This document shows positions 10,337-21,129 of a stretch of DNA of 64,000 nt, one piece after another; within the stretch, counting starts at the first letter, position 1; the number at the start of each line of letters is the position of its first letter. The DNA comes from Symbiodinium sp. CCMP2592. Lineage: Eukaryota > Sar > Dinophyceae > Suessiales > Symbiodiniaceae. The DNA lies in assembly GCA_905221615.1 (NCBI GenBank), contig CAJNDT010003112.1, positions 1-64,000 of the forward strand. Reading direction: 5' to 3'. Under the pieces are notes generated by a model. It had not been told where the DNA came from. It saw only the letters and a program-made list of their open reading frames with translations, and made no database searches. The position numbers and the translations under genes were made by a program.

Positions 10337-12031
10337 ATGGGTTTGAATCCCCGTCAAGTGTTTGTCTTATTGGCGATTTATGTACTTACTGGTGACCCAG
10401 CGGTGGCTCTCGAGTATATCAGCGCGAAGGCTGCGCGTGAAAGGATGGAAGAGGCAGACGCAGAAGACAAGAAACGATATGTAGAAGAGCTGTACCTCAA
10501 AACAAGCTTGGAAGACATAGCATCGCTGCAGGATCCTTCTGGTTCGCGGCAGGGCATTTACAAGACTGCACAGCGTTGGATTGCCAGACGAAGAACCAGA
10601 AACTTCGTGTGCAATATGAATGCGATTGGCGTGGCTCCAAGTTCAGAGCAAGTTGCAGAAGAATATCGCAAACAAAGTGCGTCCTCTGTACCAACTACCG
10701 ATGCCCGTGGATTACGAGCCTGGAGCAGTCGCTTCCGTCGCAGTTTTGCCTTCCGGCTGGGCAAGATGAAAGCGGCCAAGCCAGTGGAAGATGTTTGTGC
10801 AAAGGCCGGGTGCTGGGTTCTCGAGACTTCCTGCACGCGTAACACCGCATGCTTATGGTAGCTGCTTGCAGTGGATCGTTCTGCACTTATCTGCGTTTCG
10901 ATACCTCCTAACCAGCGGCAGCATTTGGACCCGAGGATTGAGGGGCCGCATCGCTTTCGACTCCATGCGGGGATGCTTTTTGAGCTCATTTTTGGACCCT
11001 CTTTTTGGAGCTGCTTTCTAAGGCTAACTCGTGGAAGCACTTACAACCCCAAAACGAGGCTCCAAAATGAGGCCTCGTTCTGGCTCCAGTTTTGGGGCCC
11101 AATTTGGGTTCAATTTCGGTAAGCCATTTCTCGTTGCCTGCAGGCCGTGCTCTTCTGGCGCCACGCTGCTTGGTTGGAACGCTCCAGCGCGAAGCAGCCA
11201 GTCTACATCAATATAGATGAAACGGCTTTAGCCTATTCGTTCCATGCTGCGCCTGGCCTGATACAGCGGAAATTCCACGCAGAGGTTCAAATTAGACCTC
11301 AAGACGCACGTGGGTGCATCACCCACGTCGCTCTCGTCTCAAATGTCCTCAGTGTGCAAGCGCATTTGCCACAGATTTTAATATGTAACAAGCGTCGTCT
11401 CAGCAGAACCCTGGAGCAACAATTGCAAAGCGTTGTTCCCTCCACCGTGACTCTCTGTCGTGAGGATTCCTCATGGAATTCAGCGCGACATATGGTCTCC
11501 TTGCTAACTCTCTTGGGTCAGCTCTTTCGCATCCGCTTCCCGCAATATCAGGCCATTGTTGTCTTCGACGCGGCCTCGTGCCATCTTTCTCCGGGCGTCA
11601 TAAGAGAAGGACGCCACAAGGGGTTATTCATGCTGCCGGTGCCCCCAGGCATGACGTCCTACCTGCAGCCTTTAGATTTATGGTGTTTTGGACCATATAA
11701 GAAATGGTTGGAGCGCGAAAACCGCCAGCAGCGAATTTGCCAAAATGGGCTCGTGTCTCTAGAGACTTGGTTTAGAACAATTTTCAAAGCGTGTACAGAC
11801 TACTGGACGAATCGTCCCTTTTGGAAGGCCTTTGCACAGGCAGGCCTTCCCACATCCGAGCAAAGGTTGCATGGCAAGCTTGCCTCGCTGTTCCCGGAGG
11901 GAATTCCCAGTCTGGAGCAAGCTTTGTCTCCAGATGAATTTGCACAGTTGTTGCCTAAAAGGCACGACTTGACCCGGACTTTTTCTGACTGGGTGGGCGG
12001 TCCCCGGCGAGAGGTGCCGGTGCTTTCCTAA
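10337..12031 (+). CDS. pogo-like DDE superfamily transposase (two exons)
   Basis: A cut-and-paste transposase of the pogo/DDE_1 type would bind terminal repeats and move DNA at TA targets. Proposed exons are 10,337-10,804 and 11,144-12,031, giving about 451 residues. Phases match (0/0), the acceptor is TGCCTGCAG|G, and the donor would be AAG|GC, a non-canonical GC donor. Exon 1 is basic and rich in Arg/Trp near residues 120-150, suggesting a DNA-binding helix-turn-helix region. Exon 2 holds the catalytic core: D181 in NIDET, D298 in VVFDAASCH and D334 in YLQPLDLW, with 35 residues between the last two. The start ATG was chosen because it opens the frame after a leader. The intron boundaries are inferred. 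It lies upstream of a coiled-coil ORF that may be part of the same element. Confidence 0.65.
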
Positions 12032-12225
12032 ACATCTTGAAGCATGCAGAGAAGACGTGCTGCCGCAAAAAATTGCAACTGTACAGGAACGACTTGTGCC
12101 CCTAGCGTATCAGCTGCTGCCAAGCACTCTGATTTTGGCTCCGGCCATCAAGCAGTTAATATGGCGCTTGCTGAGTTCTCTGCTTGGCTCCAGCAAACCC
12201 TGCCTTAAAACACCGTGCTGAAGGC

Positions 12226-12660
12226 ATGGCAAACAACGAGGCAGGTCAACACTGTTTCACAGCACCCCTGCTGAAACAAAGCGCCCCGCCCGAGGCCGAG
12301 GTTGCGGGACCTGAGCTTCCACGAGAGCCCGACCGTGTGGAACTGCCCCAGGTAGCCATGCCAAAAAGCATCCACAGGAGCAGCTGCTCACTCGTATCTA
12401 CGCAGGAAACGCTGAACGAACGCCTTGCTGCCCTAAAAGCTGCCAGGGCAGCTGCGAAGGCTCACAGCATTGTGTGTCTTAGGAGGCTCAGGCCCTTTCT
12501 TGTACAGCCTTGTGTGCCTCTCCAGGTACAAGCCAAGCAGCTGAGCAAGGTGGTAAAGGCCGAAACAAAAAAGCTCAAAAAAGCGCGGGCGGTGGCACGA
12601 AAGCTGAGCGAGGCAGACTTGCTAGGGCTTCTTGTAGAAAAGAGGCAACCAGTTCTCTGA
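12226..12660 (+). CDS. Basic coiled-coil protein of the tandem element
   Basis: An ORF of 144 codons follows the transposase by about 195 bases. The first half is acidic and Pro-rich. The second half has Ala/Lys/Arg/Leu heptad-like stretches (ETLNERLAALKAARAAAKA and ETKKLKKARAVARKLSEAD), typical of a charged coiled coil. A possible short intron sits between about 12,473 and 12,525, where the frame passes through a Cys/Leu-rich stretch that looks non-coding and ends in CTCTCCAG|G. I do not recognise a family. It may be a C-terminal exon of the transposase or a separate accessory protein. Confidence 0.45.
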   Translation: MANNEAGQHCFTAPLLKQSAPPEAEVAGPELPREPDRVELPQVAMPKSIHRSSCSLVSTQETLNERLAALKAARAAAKAHSIVCLRRLRPFLVQPCVPLQVQAKQLSKVVKAETKKLKKARAVARKLSEADLLGLLVEKRQPVL

Positions 12661-13051
12661 GAGTGGGAGCTGGAAGCTTCTAGAAACTGTTTTTTCGAAA
12701 GCTTTTCCCTCGTTTCTCACTCCCGCAGCTGATGCTCTTGATAATCTGCAGACTTCTTCTGAAGTCGACAAGTTTGTGCAGACTCCAAACTTTTCTTCTG
12801 CACTCTAAACGCCTGTGCTGTTGCTGCTTTCTGCAAGAGAAGCAGATGCAGCGACACGTGCCTTGAAAATATTGCTGCTTTGTTTTGCTGAAATGATGTC
12901 GGAGATTGTGGCAGTAGTCCTGTGAAGTTTTCATTCGCTCTTTTGCAAGTAACAAGTCGTAGCCGTGATGCCTTTGTCCTAACATGTTCAGACTTTTGGC
13001 AAGAACATTGTTAATGTGCTTTGGGGAAGACTGAAGACAGCAGTGCACGGC

Positions 13052-14546
13052 AGCATGAGCTCAACAATGGTGTGCTTTGTCTGCGATGGATCGGTCGTGA
13101 CCTGAGATGCTAGCCTGTCTCTGCGTTGTTGCGGCCGTTCTTGCAAGCCCTGCTGTCCTATTTAGGAAAATATTGCATCGGATCAAGCTTTTGAGATTTC
13201 GGAAGATATTGCATCGGATCAAACTTTTGAGAAATAGGAAGTTATTGCTTCGGATCAACCTTTTGAGATGTGCTCTGGAGTACTGCTAGCGATGGTAGAG
13301 ACAGCAGTGCAGTGCAGTACAGCGGCATCTGACGACTGAAGACAGTAGTGCAGTGCAGCAAATACTGCGCCGTTCTTGAGGTGTGATTTTTTTTGCGACG
13401 GATCAGTCGTGACCTGAGATCCAAGCCTCTTTCTGTGCTGTTGCTGCCGTTCTTGCAAGTAGCCGCGTCGTGCTGTCATATTTGGGAAGATATTGCATCG
13501 GATCAACCTTTTGAGATTTAGGACATAATTGCATCGGATCAAGCTTTTGAGATGTGCTCTGGAGTGCTGTAAACGATGGTAGGGACAGCAGTGCAGTGCA
13601 GCGCAGTGCAGTGCATCTGAAGACTGAAGACAGCAGCGCAGTGCAGCATCAGCTCAATAATGCGCCGTTCTTGAGGTGTGATTTTTTTTGCGACGGATCA
13701 GTCGTGACCTGAGATCCAAGCCTCTCTCTGTGCTGTTGCGGCCGTTCTTGCAAGTAGCCGCGTCGTGCTGTCATATTTGGGAAGATATTGCATCGGATCA
13801 ACCTTTTGAGATTTAGGACATAATTGCATCGGATCAAGCTTTTGAGATGTGCTCTGGAGTGCTGTAAACGATGGTAGGGACAGCAGTGCAGTGCAGCGCA
13901 GTGCAGTGCATCTGAAGACTGAAGACAGCAGCGCAGTGCAGCATCAGCTCAATAATGCGCCGTTCTTGAGGTGTGATTTTTTTTGCCACGGATCAGTCGT
14001 GACCTGAGATCCAAGCCTCTCTCTGTGCTGTTGCGGCCGTTCTTGCAACTAGCCGCGTCGTGCTGTCATATTTGGGAAGATATTGCATCGGATCAACCTT
14101 TTGAGATTTAGGACATAATCGCATCGGATCAAGCTTTTGAGATGTGCTCTGGAGTGCTGTAAACGATGGTAGGGACAGCAGTGCAGTGCAGCGCAGTGCA
14201 GTGCATCTGAAGACTGAAGACAGCAGCGCAGTGCAGCATCAGCTCAATGATGCGCCGTTCTTGAGGTGTGATTTTTTTTTGCGACGGATCAGTCGTGACC
14301 TGAGATCCAAGCCTCTCTCTGTGCTGTTGCGGCCGTTCTTGCAAGTAGCCGCGTCGTGCTGTCATATTTGGGAAGATATTGCATCGGATCAACCTTTTGA
14401 GATTTAGGACATAATTGCAACCTTTTGAGTTGCTAACGCGGTAAAGGGCAGTGTTCGTGGTGTCGTGCTCTGGAGTGCTGCTAACGCGGCAGAGACAGCA
14501 GTGCAGCGGCAATTCAAGACTCTTCGCAGGGTTGCTCTTTCAGTTC
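13052..14546. repeat. 295-bp satellite array, four units (copy 2)
   Basis: Units start at 13,367, 13,662, 13,957 and 14,252, exactly 295 bases apart. Copy 1 has five, so the array changed by one whole unit since the large duplication, as expected from unequal exchange or slippage. Confidence 0.85.
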
Positions 14547-15290
14547 AGCTCCTTTTAGGGTTTAGGGTTCCTCAACACATCTGGGGTTTCCCAACCAACA
14601 TCTCCTTTTAGGGTTGAAGGTGTTATTTTCTGGTTTTGAGCGGAGATTTTTAGACTTCTGCCAAGAACACGCTTCCAAAGAATAGCTGGAGACTCTGCAA
14701 ATCCAGTTTTACGTGGTGTGGCGCTCTGGAGTGCTGTTAACGCGGTAGAGACAGCAGTGCAGTGCAGCGGCAATTGAAGATTGAGTAGAGACAACAGTAC
14801 AGTGTAGCACCGGGTAAATCAAGCGCTGCTCCCTAGGTTTTTCTGATTTCTGACACATCGGTCGCGACCTGAGATTGACACACTGAGAACAGTCCCAGTC
14901 ATGGTTTGGAGTGCCGCTACGTGATGGAGAGCGATGTTAGTGGCGTCGTGCTCTAAAGTGCTGCTATAACGCGGTAGAGACAGCAGTGCAGTGCAGCCGC
15001 AGTTTCAAGACTGACTAGAGACAACAGTACAGTGTAGCATCAGGTAAATCAAGCGCAGTTCCCTAGGCTTTTCTGATTTCTGACGCATCGGTCGCGACCT
15101 GAGATTGACAGACTCAGAACAAGTCATGGTCTGGAGTGCTGCTACGTGATAGAGAGCGATGTTAGTGGCGTCGTGCTCTGAAGTGTTGCTTTAACGCGGT
15201 AGAGACAGCAGTGCAGTGCAGCGGCAGTTTGAAGACTGAATGTTGCTGTGTCGTGCTGTGGAGTTGCGTGCAGTGCAGCTTTGTTTTCAG
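14430..15290. repeat. Second tandem repeat family (copy 2)
   Basis: This is the copy-2 counterpart of the region at 5,140-6,000, nearly identical in sequence and order. No gene is seen in it. Confidence 0.65.
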
Positions 15291-15708
15291 AATGAAAACT
15301 GCAGGCAGTGCAGTTGCCGAGGCTTGCTTGACTTCCATCGGATTTGTGACTGAACAGGGCAAAAGTCCAGCCGCTCCTTGCTTTGTAGCTTGCAGAGCAG
15401 GCGTTGACGCAATTTACACTTCGGCATTGTCCTGCTCCCACCACGTACACTTCACAGCGTAGAAGCGCCGCACGATGCAAAGAGATGCCTGTTTTGCTCG
15501 CTACCCCCCTCCTTGGTTTCATTTTGCTCGGGATGCGCTGCTCATGTTGCTCGCTTTGTCTCCCCAGTTTTATTGCTCAAAGGACGCTCTTCTGGTCGCT
15601 CAAGCGTGGATCCACCAAGAAAAAGACATGCCATCGTCCACCTGGGCCGAAGGACTGGAGACTCACTGGAGACCACTAGTAGCTGGAAGGCCACAGTGAG
15701 CCCCGTGA

Positions 15709-15777
15709 GGCGTTCCTTTTTTTCTGCTCTGGGAGAATAATAATTCTATTCTCCCACAGCGGGAAAAAAGGAATGCC
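15709..15777. promoter_or_regulatory. 31-bp-arm hairpin, candidate Rep origin (copy 2)
   Basis: This is the exact counterpart of the hairpin at 6,411-6,479, at the same distance upstream of the second Rep ORF. Stem, loop and arms are unchanged. Confidence 0.55.
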
Positions 15778-15960
15778 TTCCCCACTAGGGGGATTTCCAT
15801 CTGGAAGGTTCCTTTGCGTTCCTTTCCGCTCTGTTTTCCACCAGAAACGTGGAAGTCGCAAGGGTTCTGACAGGTTTGGTGTTCCCTTTCCATTCCTTTC
15901 CACAGTTTTGGACATCCAGTGATCTGTTCTGCCGTTGGCGCGTGGCCCAAAGTTGCTTCA

Positions 15961-17367
15961 ATGAAGCGCCGGCGTTTGCTATATAAGCAGCCTCTTCCTG
16001 CCGCGCCGTCGAGTGATGAGCTTGGGCAGGTGAGAACGCTTGTGAGAGACAAGTGGGTTGCCTCCTACCTTGCCGAGCATGGACGTGGGGGTCAGGATGC
16101 ACGTGCTGCGGCCAAACGAGAGTTCACCTCAGCCGCCAACAAGCGTCAGATGCTGAGTTCCATGCTGGAGTCTGGGCAGGTACCACCCCGGCTTCATGCA
16201 GCAGCCACCCGTCTAATCATGGCTTGGACATCTGAGACGCCCCTCCGTGGCCCACATGAGGTGGAGGAGGATGTCATGAGTTCGTACCGTGGCAGTGGGA
16301 CTATGTTTCGGTATTCAGGGTCGTGGAGCCGTGTGGACGATGCCGCAATGTCGGCGGTGCTGGTTGCGAAGGGTCACAATGGCATTTCTGAGGTATGCAG
16401 TCGCCTCAAGTGTCACCCCTATGTGCAAGGATTGTGGGACGAGTTCTCGGCCTTCAGGCAGCAGCTGGTGTCAAGCACACCTATCACGCGCTGGACTGCA
16501 GCCATGGAGCTACATGTGGAAGCTTCGCTTGCGGCCAACCCTCCCATTCCATCGGTACACATACATTTTATGTTTGATGCCATTGGCAAGACCATCTCAT
16601 TTCGAAATGAGCCTGGATTGAAGTTTCGCAACTCGCAGCCGTACAGGTCGCTTGCAGCACCAGTCGCCCGCGGACGGGCTTGCAAACGAGCCTATGATCA
16701 GGGGCACTTTTACTTGACTCCGCTCAAGACAGGTGCCATACTCCATGCCACAAATGCACCACCGTTCAAGTCCTATGCAGTGTCTCCAGAATGGATCACA
16801 AGCATGTGGCAAGGGGATAAATTGTCTCCGGAATCGGCCAAGGAACTCTATCTCAAGTGCAAAAAGCACGTCAAACAGTATTGTGACAATGTCACATCAC
16901 AGGTCCAGATGACCCAGCAGAGCAACTTGCAGGAACGCCAGGCTGCAGCACAGGCAGCCTTGCTCCGCATGCATCGTCCTCGGGTGTATCTGGAACCAGT
17001 GGAACAAGAGTTCTTGCCTCAATTCCAGGTGGATGCTTTCAGACGACGCTTCTTGGTGCTGGACGGACCCACGAAGCTCGGCAAGACGATCTTTGCCTCC
17101 AGCCTTGCAGGACCCGAACACACTCTGGAGTTGAATTGTGCATCGTCCATGGAACCCAATTTGCGGGACTTCAACAATGATGTTCATCGCGCGATCGTGT
17201 TTGATGAGGCATCTTGTGCCATGGTTCTCCGGCACAAGAAGCTTTTCCAGGGTGGTGTGCAACCACTGGAACTGGCCAGCTCCAACACGAATTGCTACTC
17301 TTACAAGGTTTGGGTCTATGGCACGATGATGATCGACAAGCAACACCTGGACTGCAGAGTTGCATGA
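15961..17367 (+). CDS. Rep-like protein: HUH endonuclease plus P-loop helicase (copy 2)
   Basis: The translation is identical over all 468 residues to the copy at 6,663-8,069, and open frames in the other five registers also match, so the DNA is essentially identical. The same early stop and the same out-of-frame C-terminal continuation (to about 17,443) are present, so the frameshift or unrecognised intron predates the tandem duplication. Motifs are as in copy 1: HxH, Walker A, Walker B and the motif C Asn. Confidence 0.6.
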   Translation: MKRRRLLYKQPLPAAPSSDELGQVRTLVRDKWVASYLAEHGRGGQDARAAAKREFTSAANKRQMLSSMLESGQVPPRLHAAATRLIMAWTSETPLRGPHEVEEDVMSSYRGSGTMFRYSGSWSRVDDAAMSAVLVAKGHNGISEVCSRLKCHPYVQGLWDEFSAFRQQLVSSTPITRWTAAMELHVEASLAANPPIPSVHIHFMFDAIGKTISFRNEPGLKFRNSQPYRSLAAPVARGRACKRAYDQGHFYLTPLKTGAILHATNAPPFKSYAVSPEWITSMWQGDKLSPESAKELYLKCKKHVKQYCDNVTSQVQMTQQSNLQERQAAAQAALLRMHRPRVYLEPVEQEFLPQFQVDAFRRRFLVLDGPTKLGKTIFASSLAGPEHTLELNCASSMEPNLRDFNNDVHRAIVFDEASCAMVLRHKKLFQGGVQPLELASSNTNCYSYKVWVYGTMMIDKQHLDCRVA

Positions 17368-17752
17368 GCTGTCACCTGAGGACGCATCATGGCTGCGTTC
17401 CAATTCGGTGCACGTCTACTGCACACAGAAATTGTATTGCTAATGACTGCTAATGCATGAGTGACTATGGCGAAGAAAGGGCCACGTCTGCTGCTGTCAC
17501 TTTGGTGCAAGGCTTCCAAGACCACGTCAGATTTTCTCACTCTGGGGCCAGTGCCGAGGCAGAGAGTTTCAAGCTAGGACGTCTGCTGTTTTCAGTTTGG
17601 GGTGACAGTGCCTCCCAAGATGACGTTGGGTTTCCGAAGAAGGTGTTGAAAGTGCCAACGTCTGCTGTTGTCACTTCGGCTGTTGTCACTTCGGTGCAAG
17701 GCTTCCAAGACCACGTCAGATTTTCTCACTTTGGCGGGCAGTGCCTCCAAAA

Positions 17753-18755
17753 AAGGCTTCCAGCCCTCCAGCCTCCAGCCTTCCAGCCTTCCAGCTCTGC
17801 AGGTCTCCAGCCCTCCAGCTTTTTAGGGCAGAGAAGCAGAGGGAGGGGCTGGAAAGGGTTGGGAGCTGGAGAAGGCTGGAAGGCTGGAGGGCTGAGGGGT
17901 GGAAGGCTGGAACTGGAGCGCTGGAAGGTGGAGGCTGGAGGGAAGGCTGGAGGGTTGGAGGAGGGCTGGAAGGCTGGACTCCAGCCCTCCCTCCAACCTT
18001 CCAGCCCTCCAGCCTTCCAGCCTGGCTGAGGGGTGGAAGGCTGGAGTGCGGGAGGGGAGGGAGGGAGTGAGGGAGGGAGGGAGGGAGTGAATGAGGGAGT
18101 GAGGGAGGGAGGGAGGGAGCGAATCAGGGAATGAGGGAGTCAGGGAATGAATGAGTGGTTGAGACGTTGATGCCGTCCGTATCTGCCGTATCGTGTTTCG
18201 CTAGTGGTTTCCATGATGTTCCATGCAAAAATGCAATATTTGTCAAGAAAGTGAGAGTTCGCGGGGCCACCAGCGACGGGCAGAGTTCGAAAAAACTGGT
18301 CTATGAAGTGTTTGACACGTTCAGTCCGTCCGTATTTGCCGTGTCGTTGTCCGCTAGTGCTTTCCATGCAAAAAAGGCAAGATTGTCAAGAAACTGAGAG
18401 TGGCGCAGCCACCAGGGACAGTGCAGAGTTCGAAAAAAATGGTGTATGAAGTGTTTGACACATTCAGACCGTCCGCATCTGCCGTGTTGTATTTCGCTAG
18501 TACTTTCCGTGCAAAAATGCAATATTGTCTAGAAATTGAGAGTTCGCGCAGCAACCAGCCGCAGTGCAGAGTTCGAAAAAAATGGTGTGTGAAGTGTTTG
18601 ACACGTTGAGGCCGTCCGTATCTGCCGTGTTGTATTTCGCTAGTGCTTTCCATGCAAAAAAGGCAACATTGTCTAGAAATTGAGAGTTAGCGCAGCCACC
18701 AGCCGCAGTGCAGAGTTCGAAAAAAATGGTGTATCAAGTGTTTGACACGTTCAGG
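17753..18755. repeat. Low-complexity and 145-bp repeats (copy 2)
   Basis: This is the counterpart of 8,455-9,475. The CTCCAGCC fold-back tract and the GGGA tract are shortened, and the 145-bp repeats are nearly unchanged. Confidence 0.75.
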
Positions 18756-18848
18756 TTGTGAGTATCTTCTGGGGGAGCGCGGGAGGGAGGGAGGGAAGGA
18801 GGGAAGGAGGAGGAAAGGAGGGAACAGGGAGGGAGGGAAGGGAGGGAG

Positions 18849-19280
18849 GGAGGGAGCGAGGGAGGGAGGGAGGGAGGGGCGGGAGAGAGAGAGAGAGAGA
18901 GAATTACTGAAAGTGACAGTGAGAGCGAGAGTGAGAGTCAGAGTGCGAGTGCGAGTGCGGGTGAGAGTGAGGGTGAGAGTGAGTGTGCGCGTGAGTGTGA
19001 GCGAGAGGGAGAGAGAGTGCCCAGGTGATGGCGGGGTCGTCAAAGTCAGAGGCAGCCGCTTTTGAAGTGTAGTGCTCGTGACCGCTGCGGAGTCGTCAAA
19101 GTCAGAGGCAGCCGCTTTTGAAGTGTAGTGCTCGTGACCGCTGATCCTGTTTGTTTCCTGTTGGTCGAACCCACCCCTCCGGGGGGCGGGGCAGTGTGTC
19201 TTGCTGGCGCAGGGCTTGGGACCGCTTTATGGGGCTTGATTCCCACAGCAAGTGCTAGGAGGCCAAGTCGTGCCTGTAGA
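18849..19280 (+). mobile_element. Truncated third copy of the tandem unit
   Basis: The first roughly 430 bases of the unit are repeated a third time. Identity stops abruptly after GCCTGTAGAG at 19,280, where the other copies continue into the leader of the transposase. The break marks the right edge of the array and a junction with unrelated sequence. Confidence 0.75.
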
Positions 19281-19629
19281 GTTCTTCGCCTGCTACCTCA
19301 GGCCGTCGTCGGTGCGTCGTATTGGTGGGCTGCTGTCTCAGAGGGAGAGCCTCCGCGTTACTGTTGCCGTGGGTGTTGTCGAGAGTATCGGCCACCTGCA
19401 GCCCTGTGCTCTCGAGCCGTTTCTGAGTGGAGCAGCAAACCTTAATGTGCTGATCAAGGCGTTACCACACCAAAGACAAGGCAGGGGCCGCCATCTCGGA
19501 AGCCGAGCGGACTGCCTCCGACCGCCGGGCATTGGCGCAAAAAGCGGTCTCCTCGCATTGGCCGACAGCCAGCGACCACGTACAATCCCGAGCTGCGGCG
19601 TAAAGGTAAACCCTGAGGCCCGTGCAACG
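19281..19629 (+). other. Coding-like flank beside the tandem array
   Basis: Immediately after the array breakpoint a plus-strand frame stays open to about 19,707. Its first 65 codons have protein-like composition (FACYLRPSSVRRIGGLLSQR, then GAANLNVLIKAL). The motif GCCGTCGTCGGTGCGTCG at about 19,303 has a diverged inverted relative at about 21,150-21,185, so part of this may be repeat. No family is recognised and no start is assured. Confidence 0.3.
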
Positions 19630-19654
19630 CAACATAGGTTTTTGGGGGGGTGTT

Positions 19655-19976
19655 CAAACCCAAGGAACTTAGAGTTCCGAACCCAGGGTTCTGGAACTCC
19701 GAACTAAGAGTTCGGAGCCTCGAACCCAGGGTTCGAACATCTAAGTTCCCTCCGAACCCTGGGTTCGAACTTTGAGTTGAACTCCAAGTTGAACTCAACT
19801 CGGAGTTGAACCTGGAGTTGAACTCTGAAAGGCGAAGAGTTTGAACCCAGGGTTTGAACATAGAGTTTCCGAACCCAGAGTTCGAACTTGGCTCTAAAGA
19901 GTTGAAACCCAGGTTTCGAACATAGAGTCCGAACCCAGAGTTCGAACATGGAGTTTCCGAACCCAGAGTTCGAACT
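19655..19976. repeat. GAACCCAGGGTTCGAAC repeats, left block
   Basis: Short palindromic motifs around GAACCCAGGGTTCGAAC alternate with AGAGTTCC/GAGTTGAAC spacers. A second, denser block is at 20,630-21,100. Both belong to the TIR element at 19,633-21,117. Confidence 0.75.
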
Positions 19977-20325
19977 CTTGTATCATTGCTTCTTGTTCTC
20001 TCATTTTATTTTTTTCGCAAAAACCACCATTAGCGATTTCGTGTGTCTTCTTCTTGTTCTTTTGCTTGTGCTTGCGGTTGAGTTTGTGGTTTCTGTCATT
20101 GTAGCTCTCAGTAATTTTATTCGCAAAACCCCCACAAGGCGATTCTGTGTGGCTTCTTCTCCTTTTGTTTGGTGATTGTTGGTGTTCGAACCCCGTTCGA
20201 ACTCTGGGGGGGAGTCTAGAACCCGGGGTTGGGCGGTTCATTTGTTCGCGCCTTTAGCATTCTCGTAGGAGACTTCATGTCCTTCTGAAGCCCCCTTGAG
20301 AAGAAAGACTCTTCGTCGTTGACAA

Positions 20326-20590
20326 TCTTTTTCTTTGTTTTGTCTTTCTTTTATTTCTTCACAAAAACCACCATAAAGCGGTTTCGTGTGGCTTCTTCTT
20401 CTTTTGTGGCAGGGCCTGGTCGTTGGCAGTCTTTTTCAACTCCTCCTCATTGACAATTTTTTTCTTTGTTTTGTCTTTCTTTTATTTCTTCGCAAAAACC
20501 ACCATAAAGCGGTTTCGTGTGGCTTCTTCTTTTTTTGTGGCAGGGACTGGTCATTGGCAGTCTTTTTCTTTGTTTTCGGCAAGCTTCTAA
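20326..20590. repeat. 131-bp tandem repeat inside the TIR element
   Basis: CTTTTATTTCTTC(A/G)CAAAAACC recurs 131 bases apart (20,349 and 20,480), followed by CACCATAAAGCGGTTTCGTG and GGCAGTCTTTTTC. A more diverged relative lies at about 19,998-20,170. No gene is seen. Confidence 0.7.
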
Positions 20591-20629
20591 AAACAGCGGG
20601 GGGGTTGGGGGGGGCGCAGCCCCCTCCAA

Positions 20630-21100
20630 ACGTGGAGTTCCCGAACCCAGGGTTCGAACGCCCCGGGGGGGGACGAATTCCAGAACCCGAGGTTCCAACA
20701 TAGAGTTGCCCAAACCCTGGGTTCCAACATAGAGTTCCCGAACCCAGGGTTCGAACTCCCTGGGGGACGGGGGGGGCGGGTTCCGTAACCCGGGGTTCCG
20801 GTTTTGAGTTCCCCAAACCCCAACTTTGAACATAGAGTTCCCGAGCCCGGGGTTCGAACGTGGAGTTCTCCAAACCCCGGGTTCGAACATAGAGTTCCCG
20901 AACCCAGGGTTCGAACATAGAGTTCCCGAACCCCGGGTTCGAACATAGAGTTCCCGAACCCAGGGTTTGAACATAGAGTTCAAACTCCAGGTTCAACCTG
21001 GGTTCGAGAAGTTCGAACCCAGGGTTCAACCCTGAGTTCCGGAGTTATATGTTTTCCCCCCCCCCGGGCCCCCCGGGAGTTCGAACCCTGGGTTCCGGAA
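20630..21100. repeat. GAACCCAGGGTTCGAAC repeats, right block
   Basis: About a dozen repeats of CATAGAGTTCCCGAACCC plus AGGGTTCGAA are interrupted by G- and C-runs. Minus-strand frames across it repeat the peptide RELYVRTRGS and similar, and are artefacts of the repeat. Confidence 0.8.
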
Positions 21101-21129
21101 CACTCCAAAAACCTATGCTCCGTGCAACG

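Larger units (their letters stand above)
9573..18848 (+). mobile_element. Tandem Rep/transposase unit, copy 2
   Basis: This is a second head-to-tail copy, 9,276 bases long. It is shorter than copy 1 mainly because its satellite array has one 295-bp unit fewer and its GGGA tract lost about 20 bases; an 11-base insertion lies near 15,660. The transposase and coiled-coil ORFs are open here, unlike copy 1. Confidence 0.75.
19633..21117. mobile_element. Non-autonomous TIR element with 10-bp target duplication
   Basis: The left end CATAGGTTTTTGG and the right end CCAAAAACCTATG are inverted repeats, and the match continues inward through GTGTTC and AACCCAGGGTTC. Both sides carry CCGTGCAACG (19,620-19,629 and 21,120-21,129), a likely target-site duplication offset by two or three unmatched bases. 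A duplication of about 10 bases suits Mutator-like elements. The inside is repetitive and has no transposase. Confidence 0.55.

Noticed and set aside
20436..21029. Minus-strand frame of 197 codons with RELYVRTRGS-type repeats
   Set aside because: It is a translation of the GAACCCAGGGTTCGAAC repeat.
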